Assembly: GCA_032358165.1 (NCBI GenBank)
Contig: JAALGY010000053.1
Location: 2,418,001-2,482,000 of the forward strand
DNA length: 64,000 nt
Direction: 5' to 3'
DNA from: Diplosphaera chodatii
Lineage: Eukaryota; Chlorophyta; Trebouxiophyceae; Prasiolales; Stichococcaceae
In this document: positions 58,224 to 64,000 of the stretch, one piece after another
How positions within the stretch are numbered: the first letter of the stretch is position 1
Layout: each line of letters begins with the position of its first letter
Translations under genes and position numbers: made by a program
Notes under the pieces: model-generated
Told to the model about the DNA's origin: nothing
What the model saw: the letters and a program-made list of their open reading frames with translations, nothing else
Database searches by the model: none

Positions 58224-61200
58224 TCAGGTGTTCTTCTCTAGGCCGACCAGCGCGGGCGTCAGATAGTTGTTGGACCGGTCGGGCAGGTGCGCCACCAGCT
58301 CATACGCCGCCTGCCCCGGCTCGGCAGCAATCTCGGAGCACACCTCAAACGTCTTGTTGCGTGCAGCGCCATCGTGCAGCGCCTGCGAAGGGAATGCAGG
58401 AATGCCATGCATCACTCTCTTGAAGAACCCGCAGCTTCCACCGCAGCATGCTTGCACTGTGCATAGGAATGATCTGTACAGCTGATCACGCCACCGTGAG
58501 GCAGCCAACAATCATGCGGGGCACAACCCTCGGCCCTAATTGACTAGGTGCGGCGGCTTCAACATTGCCCCCACTACATGCAGGAGTCCATGTCCCGGTT
58601 GCTCCCGCACCTTGAGCGCCACATCGGCGACGTCGGCGCAGGAGATGGCGTGGGAGATGCGGTTGCCCTGGTCGAACACCAGCGCCTTGTACCCCCCGGG
58701 CTCCTCCTGCAGCGGGCCTGGCCGCACGATCGTGTACCCCAGCCCGCTCGCCCGCAGCACATCCTCGCCCCGCCTGCGCATGTGTGCAGCCGTTGCGTCA
58801 ACCCAGGCAAGTCAGTCTGGAGCTCAGGATTTCAAAAGAAAGCCCTTGGGGGCTACAAACCTGGTGCGATCCTGAGGTGCTGCAGCGATGCGTCGCACAC
58901 AGTTTGGCACGACACTTGCAGTCGCGCATGCAGACAGTCAGTCAGTTGCGTGCAGTCTGCTGCACCCCGGGACCATCACATGGGGTTGGGGTCGCACCGC
59001 TTGGCGGCGACCATCTTGCGGCGGGTCTGCCCAGTCAGCCCCGCGCCCACGCACGACACCATCACGAAGTTGGCCTCCTGGCCCCCCGGCAGCGCCTTCA
59101 CCCAGTCCAGCTCCACCCGGAAGTCGTTGCTGCATTGCCAAATGCAATAGATCAAGTCATGTGCAGCTCAAATGCGCCAGTGTCGTAGATCTAGATTTGG
59201 TGCGAGCACTGCGCTACACATCACGATAGATACGTTGCTGCTGCCGTCAGAGCACGGACGAGGATGACCAAAAGGGCGTGAGCACAGGGTGATGTCGGCG
59301 ACCCACATGGGGGCCTCCTCCTCGCTGACGACCACGCTGCTGGACCGCTGGGGCCGCTCGAAGCGCAGGCCCATGGACACGATCTGCGCCGGGTCCAGGT
59401 CGATAGGGGACGACGACTTCTCGGGCCGGAAGACGCTGAATGGCAGGCGCGCCGTCATGAAGCCCTGCCGCGTGGTGATGCGCGCGCTGTAGCTGTGGCC
59501 CTCCTCTGCAGGCGCAGTGGCAGCAGCAGCGTGAGCCACTGGACATCATGCACTGAGCTCAGTGCAGCAGGTACCAACAGTCAGTGACTCCGATGCCCTG
59601 TGACCATGGTAGCGCATAGCTCTGCGCAGCAGGACCACTTGCATGATGGGCATGTGCAGACTGTGGGGTGCATACGCAATCCTCCCAAACTGCGAGCGCA
59701 CGGACGCCACCAGCGACGGTGCTACCACCATCGGCACACCCGTGAACAGCAGGAAGGTGTAGGCGTTGCCGTCGGCGCCCAGCCGCAGGACGATGCCCTC
59801 GGTGCCCCGCAGCGTCAGGTTGGGCGGCACCGCCACAGGGCCGCCGATCTCCGCCCGCCCACCGCGCGAGTAGATGGAGCCTGCACACCAGAGGGCTCCG
59901 TGTGTCGCCGTTGGGACTGCTTCGCTTGCGCATATTGCGCGTGTCAACGGGGTCGAACTGGCGGCTGGGGGATGAAGGACACATGGTCGTGCATGCGTAG
60001 TTCAGCCCATGTCTGCCTCAGGGCACCTGCAAAGATCATGGTGTCCCGCCACTCGTTCTTGTACAGGTCTGCGATGTCCTGGCCGCGGTCGAAGGCCCGC
60101 CGCGAGAGGCCGCTGCTGTCCTGCACAATGGCAACCAGACACTGCTCAGAACACCAGGCAGGCCGCCAAAAGAAGGCCATCGGAGCACCCCTTGGTCGCG
60201 TCGGGACGATGTCGTCAAAGTGGAGCCAGGGTATGTTTTGCTTAGCTGACATATAAGCAGTGGACCTACACTTCAGATCGATGCAGCACTCGGAACAAGC
60301 TTGGAGCAACAGCCGCAGGGCGCTGGCTCTCTCTTTGGCCTGTCACATGGTGCCGTGTAATTGCTGACATACAGAAAGCAGGCATCATAGCACACTTGCC
60401 AGCACAATGACCTGCTGCTCACCCTGGGGAGGCCGACCTGGGTGACCTGCCACGAGTCCCGCATTGCCTCGCTGTCAAAATCCACGATGCGGATCTTGCT
60501 GACAGGCGACTTCTGCATCGGGTGCTGCTGCAGGGACTTCTGGTTCTCCAAGTCCTGTTGTCCGAGCAGGTGACATGCATTGGCACGAGCCAGCTGCCTC
60601 TTACCATGCATCTAAAAGGCGGCACGTCTGGGCCACGACCGGCATGACTACATCACCAGCAATGTGCCTCACATGACTTGCGACCTGCTGCTCCACATGT
60701 TGCAAACATGCGCAGCTCACAATCTTTACATGCGATACTCACCATGTAGGCGCGGGCCAGGTTCTGGATCCCCTGCTCCTCCACTCGCTTCAGGTCCACC
60801 GTGAGGTCTGATCGCGCCGAGACGCAGGATATGATCTTATCACACCCCTGCAACGCCACCACTGAAGCTCTGTACATTAGCTTGCCTGGGATTTTGAGTG
60901 TGCTACTATGACACCTGCCGGCCGACATGTGCTGCACACCCGCAGTGGCACACAAAAGCTGATGGTCTTTGGCCTATGGCGTGTGGCGGGTACCTGCATG
61001 GCCTTCAGGCAGTCGTCGTAGTCGCCGATGTCGCCCTTCACGACGGCCACGGACTGCGGGATGGCCTCCAGCGCCGCCTGGTCCCGCCCCCGCACCAGCG
61101 CCCGCACCTGTTGTCAGCAGGGGCGCAGGGTGTTTGTATTCAATGACCCCCCCTTTTCAACATGTTCCACTGTGACAGCAGCAGCTTGCAGTCGGAGTGC

Positions 61201-62189
61201 TTGACGTGCTGCAGCGCGGTGCTGGCTGCTGTGAGCACCAGCAATACTGGTACAGCCCTTTTGCAAAGGGTCAGCAGCCGCACCAGTGAGATGATGTGGC
61301 CGAGCGCTTCCACATCAACTGTCAGCAGCTGCGGACTGTACCCTTGTTTCGCAGCTCATAGCGATGCAACCATAGAAAGACCCGCCCACATGCCCCACCT
61401 TGTAGCCTCGCAACAGCAGCTTGCGGACCAGGATGCGGCCCACGCGGCCGGTGGCTCCTGCCACCAGCACCGTCGTGTTGGTGGCCGCTGGGCTGGAAAA
61501 CTCCTCCGCTGGCGAGGAGAAGCCGAGGCTGCCGGCCATGCTGCCGCGCGACGGGCTGGCCAGCCGCGCGAACTGCTGCCAGACGTCGTCAAACACCTGC
61601 GATTATGAAGAGACATCCAGACGTCATTTGAGGCGACATTGGACTCAGCCAGATGTGACTGCGGCTTAGCAAACATGCAGCCTGGCACATGTTTCGTAAG
61701 GAGCACAGGGACCATGTGATCGACGACGCACTCCATAACACGACAATGATCAAGGTATACATCTTTTGCTGAGCGCATGTGTACCTGCCGCGAACGCTTG
61801 CCAATGGCCACAGGGTTGAAGTCGTCGAGGGTGAAGGCCTCCGCCACCTCCTCAGCCTCCTCCTGCGACCTCCGAAGCGTCAGGCTGACGGTCTTGCCGG
61901 CTGTGCTGCGCTTCTTGCCCTTTCGCTTCCCACTCGGCTTGGGCTCTGCGGCGCCATCCTGCTGCTGCGCTGCGGGTCCAGCCTGCTGCTGCGCTGCAGG
62001 CTGATCAGGCTTGTCGCCCTTGCCGGCTGCTGCTACGACACACTGTCTGAGCTGCCGCGAGTGGCTTGATGGACTGCATCGTGCAGTGCTGCTGGGTAGT
62101 CTGCCTCGAAAGGGGTGCACTGCTGGATGTGTTTGATGCTGGCTGCAGAATGGGACACTGGCGCTTGCGCGCAGCATCTGCAACTCCAT
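58224..62189 (-). CDS. HCF173-like plastid protein: atypical SDR with inserted CIA30 domain
   Basis: Eleven exons, 62189-61785, 61596-61399, 61107-60994, 60847-60743, 60554-60423, 60120-60027, 59880-59740, 59505-59307, 59129-58998, 58773-58611 and 58382-58224, close in phase to 613 residues. The N-terminus (MELQMLRASASVPFCSQHQ) is a transit peptide followed by a Lys/Gln-rich spacer. The NmrA-like Rossmann part starts near residue 175: TTVLVAGATGRVGRILVRK, then SVAVVKGDIGDY and SARSDLTVDLKRVEEQGIQ. The CIA30 domain is inserted (IVDFDSEAMRDSWQVTQVG, SIYSRGGRAEIGGP, PFSVFRP). The SDR resumes with YTIVRPGPLQEEPGGYKAL and ends AAYELVAHLPDRSNNYLTP. Length, order and this ending match Arabidopsis HCF173, which is needed for psbA mRNA translation in chloroplasts (photosystem II D1 synthesis). 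This is strong evidence for a photosynthetic host. Confidence 0.93.
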
Positions 62190-62370
62190 GACGCTGTAGT
62201 CAGGACGACATATGACCGAGGTGTTGTTTGCCACGGTCGTCTGCGACCCAACGTGAAAGCTGCAAGTGACGTACCCATCTGGGAAGCAGCAAACCTGAGG
62301 CCGAGACATCCTCCAACGGACCAACGCAGAAGCCACTTGCGTCACCCACGAGACAGGTGCTCTCCTGCCC
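62190..62370. promoter_or_regulatory. 181-bp bidirectional promoter region of the HCF173-like and APRT genes
   Basis: The start codons of two confidently modelled genes diverge with only 181 bp between them, so the core promoters and 5' leaders must be compact and may share elements. No specific motif can be assigned by eye. Confidence 0.55.
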
Positions 62371-63858
62371 ATGCGTAGTATATCTTCAGGCTGTCGAACG
62401 GAGATCAGCCGTGCTCGCACCCTGCAGGCGATCCGCTTGCTGCACCTGCGATACAGATCAACACCAGTCGCCAGCACATTCAACGGTGCAGCTCAGCTTC
62501 GTGCCGCTGCATTGCCAGTGCGTGCATCAGTGGTCATGACAGCTGAAACCAATGCAGACAACGGCACCCTCGCCGCAGACTCCGACCCCAGGGTCAAGTC
62601 AGTGCTGGCAGCCATCAGGGGAATCCCAGACTTCCCAAAGAAGGTGCTCACCGCAGCCTGCAACCAACTGGAGAGAATGAAGTGACTAACAACACGAGGA
62701 CAGTCAGGCGATCGATGCTGCAAGTGGCTCCAACCGAATGCAGCATCTTCGGCGAGGCGGCCATGCTTTGCAGCATCTGCCATCAGGCATTCAACCTAGA
62801 CCGTGGCCAACTGCTGATCGCAGGGCATCTACTTCTATGACATCACCACGCTGCTCTTGAATGTTGAGGCGTTCCGTCACGTCATCGACATGCTCGTGGA
62901 GCGCTATGAGGGCCGCGATGTGCAGGTCGTCGCAGGTGTGGACTTGTCAACCCCATAGAATGCATGCGGGAGATGGTCTTACCTGAGCATGATCGTGCCT
63001 ATCTGATGTGGCTGATGTCAAGGCAACATATACACAAGTATGGCATCTGCAGGCTTTGAGGCGAGGGGCTTCATCTTTGGGCCGCCACTTGCGCTGCGGC
63101 TGAACGTGCCCTTTGTGCCGCTGCGGAAGCCCGGCAAGCTGCCAGGTGCGTCAGTCACAAGCTCGATGGCACGACACGCCGTGTCATGTGCATCCCATCT
63201 GGTGCGCATGACGGCACAACTGCCTACGGCAGACGCACCTCAGCTGTTGTTTTCACTTCGCAGGCAAGACGCTGAAGGCGTCATACGACCTGGAGTACGG
63301 CTCGGACGCGATCGAGGTGCATGCAGACGCCATCAGCGAGGGCCAGCGGGTCGTGCTGGTGGACGACCTGATTGCCACAGGCGGCACCCTTGCAGCAGGT
63401 CAGTGGCAGGGTTGCAGGGCATCAGTGACGCTCAGTGGCCTTTCGCAGCAAACCCTGCACTGTGTGCATGGCCGCTGTATGGTGGATCCTCGGCATGATC
63501 CAGGCGCTTACAGCCGGCGGTGTTCCCCTGTTCACAGGCGTGAAGCTGATGGACCAGCTGAAGGCAGAGGTGGTGGAGGCGGTGGCCATCTTGGAGCTGC
63601 AGGAGCTCGAGGGCCGCAAGAAGCTGCCCAACACGCCGCTGCATGCGCTCGCAATCGTCTCAGAGTACGGTGAGCCGGGGCGACATTGTGATGTCTTGCC
63701 TCCCTGGCTGCGCCTGCTGCAAACAAGATCTGGCTGGTAAGCATTTGGTGTTTTCGGATATGCCACACTGTGGAGAACGGTTTTTCCACAACCTGTCGTC
63801 GTACGCTCTTTTGACGCATGCAGGCCCAGGTGGACTTGAAGGCAATGCTGCACACTAG
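62371..63858 (+). CDS. Adenine phosphoribosyltransferase
   Basis: Six exons, 62371-62643, 62824-62935, 63053-63145, 63264-63398, 63538-63669 and 63824-63858, close in phase to 259 residues. The enzyme condenses adenine with PRPP to AMP (purine salvage; in plants it also acts on cytokinin bases). Core APRT segments are present: [38 protein letters not shown], and the PRPP-binding loop [18 protein letters not shown] at about 187-205, followed by [16 protein letters not shown]. The first 55 residues ([18 protein letters not shown]...) are basic and Ser/Arg-rich like a transit peptide. An internal ATG at 62536 starts the conserved protein directly ([10 protein letters not shown]), so two forms from alternative starts are possible. 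Divergent from the HCF173-like gene. Confidence 0.95.
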
Positions 63859-64000
63859 TCTACCGGTTCTGCTCGAGTTTGAGGCGAAAACATGTAGCAA
63901 TGTGCACTCAGCCATGGCAGCACGTCCGCAGTGATTGACCTGCAATTCGATTGAGCCGCTGAGTACTTGGTTGGGGAGGCTGTGCACAGGTCTAGTAGAT

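Overview
The window is nuclear DNA of a photosynthetic eukaryote, most likely a green alga (chlorophyte). It is GC-rich and densely packed with genes on both strands. Almost every gene is cut into exons of about 40-500 bases by short GT-AG introns, a few of which appear to be GC-AG. Recognisable products are eukaryotic and algal or plant in type: cytosolic ribosomal protein uS8/RPS15A, an HCF173-like plastid protein, a GLG1-type Golgi protein, a NIFK-like nucleolar RNA-binding protein, a BUD22-like ribosome-biogenesis factor, an SDN5/REXO-type RNA exonuclease, an adenine phosphoribosyltransferase and a carbamoyltransferase relative. I saw no CRISPR array, phage, insertion sequence, operon or rRNA gene. 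I did not recognise a tRNA, but I could not run a tRNA search.

Layout (strand): <1-2927 methyltransferase fusion, 3' end off the window (-); 3715-4417 small membrane protein (-); 4510-7693 tandem zinc-knuckle protein (-); 8509-11415 membrane-anchored FkbM methyltransferase (+); 11616-13005 NIFK-like (-); 13610-17766 and 18243-21895 two unknown polytopic membrane proteins, convergent (+/-); 22655-29463 GLG1-like (-); 29973-32375 RanBP2-type zinc-finger protein (+); 32542-34317 unknown (+); 34658-39799 RNA exonuclease (+); 40094-43475 OTC-like protein (+); 44166-44964 ZNF706-like (-); 45233-45667 small tail-anchored candidate (-); 45859-48115 BUD22-like (+); 48440-52391 Gly-rich protein with hnRNP-Q-type acidic-domain repeats (-); 52750-54230 RPS15A (+); 55051-57434 spermidine-synthase-like methyltransferase (+); 58224-62189 HCF173-like (-); 62371-63858 APRT (+).

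Exon models come from reading frames, GT/GC...AG borders and phase agreement. For NIFK, both plastid/membrane genes, the exonuclease, OTC-like, ZNF706-like, BUD22, RPS15A, the spermidine-synthase-like gene, HCF173 and APRT the phases close end to end. The 5' ends of the first methyltransferase gene, the zinc-knuckle gene and the hnRNP-Q-like gene are less certain. Most gene pairs are unrelated in function, and several share short divergent promoter regions (APRT/HCF173 181 bp, RPS15A/hnRNP-Q-like 358 bp).

The most unusual items are: a predicted plastid OTC paralogue that has lost the signature catalytic residues; a protein built of four phage-endonuclease-VII-like zinc knuckles delivered by separate exons; an RRM-less protein with three hnRNP-Q acidic-domain-like units; a BUD22 protein with a duplicated C-terminal motif; and a set of apparent GC-AG introns.
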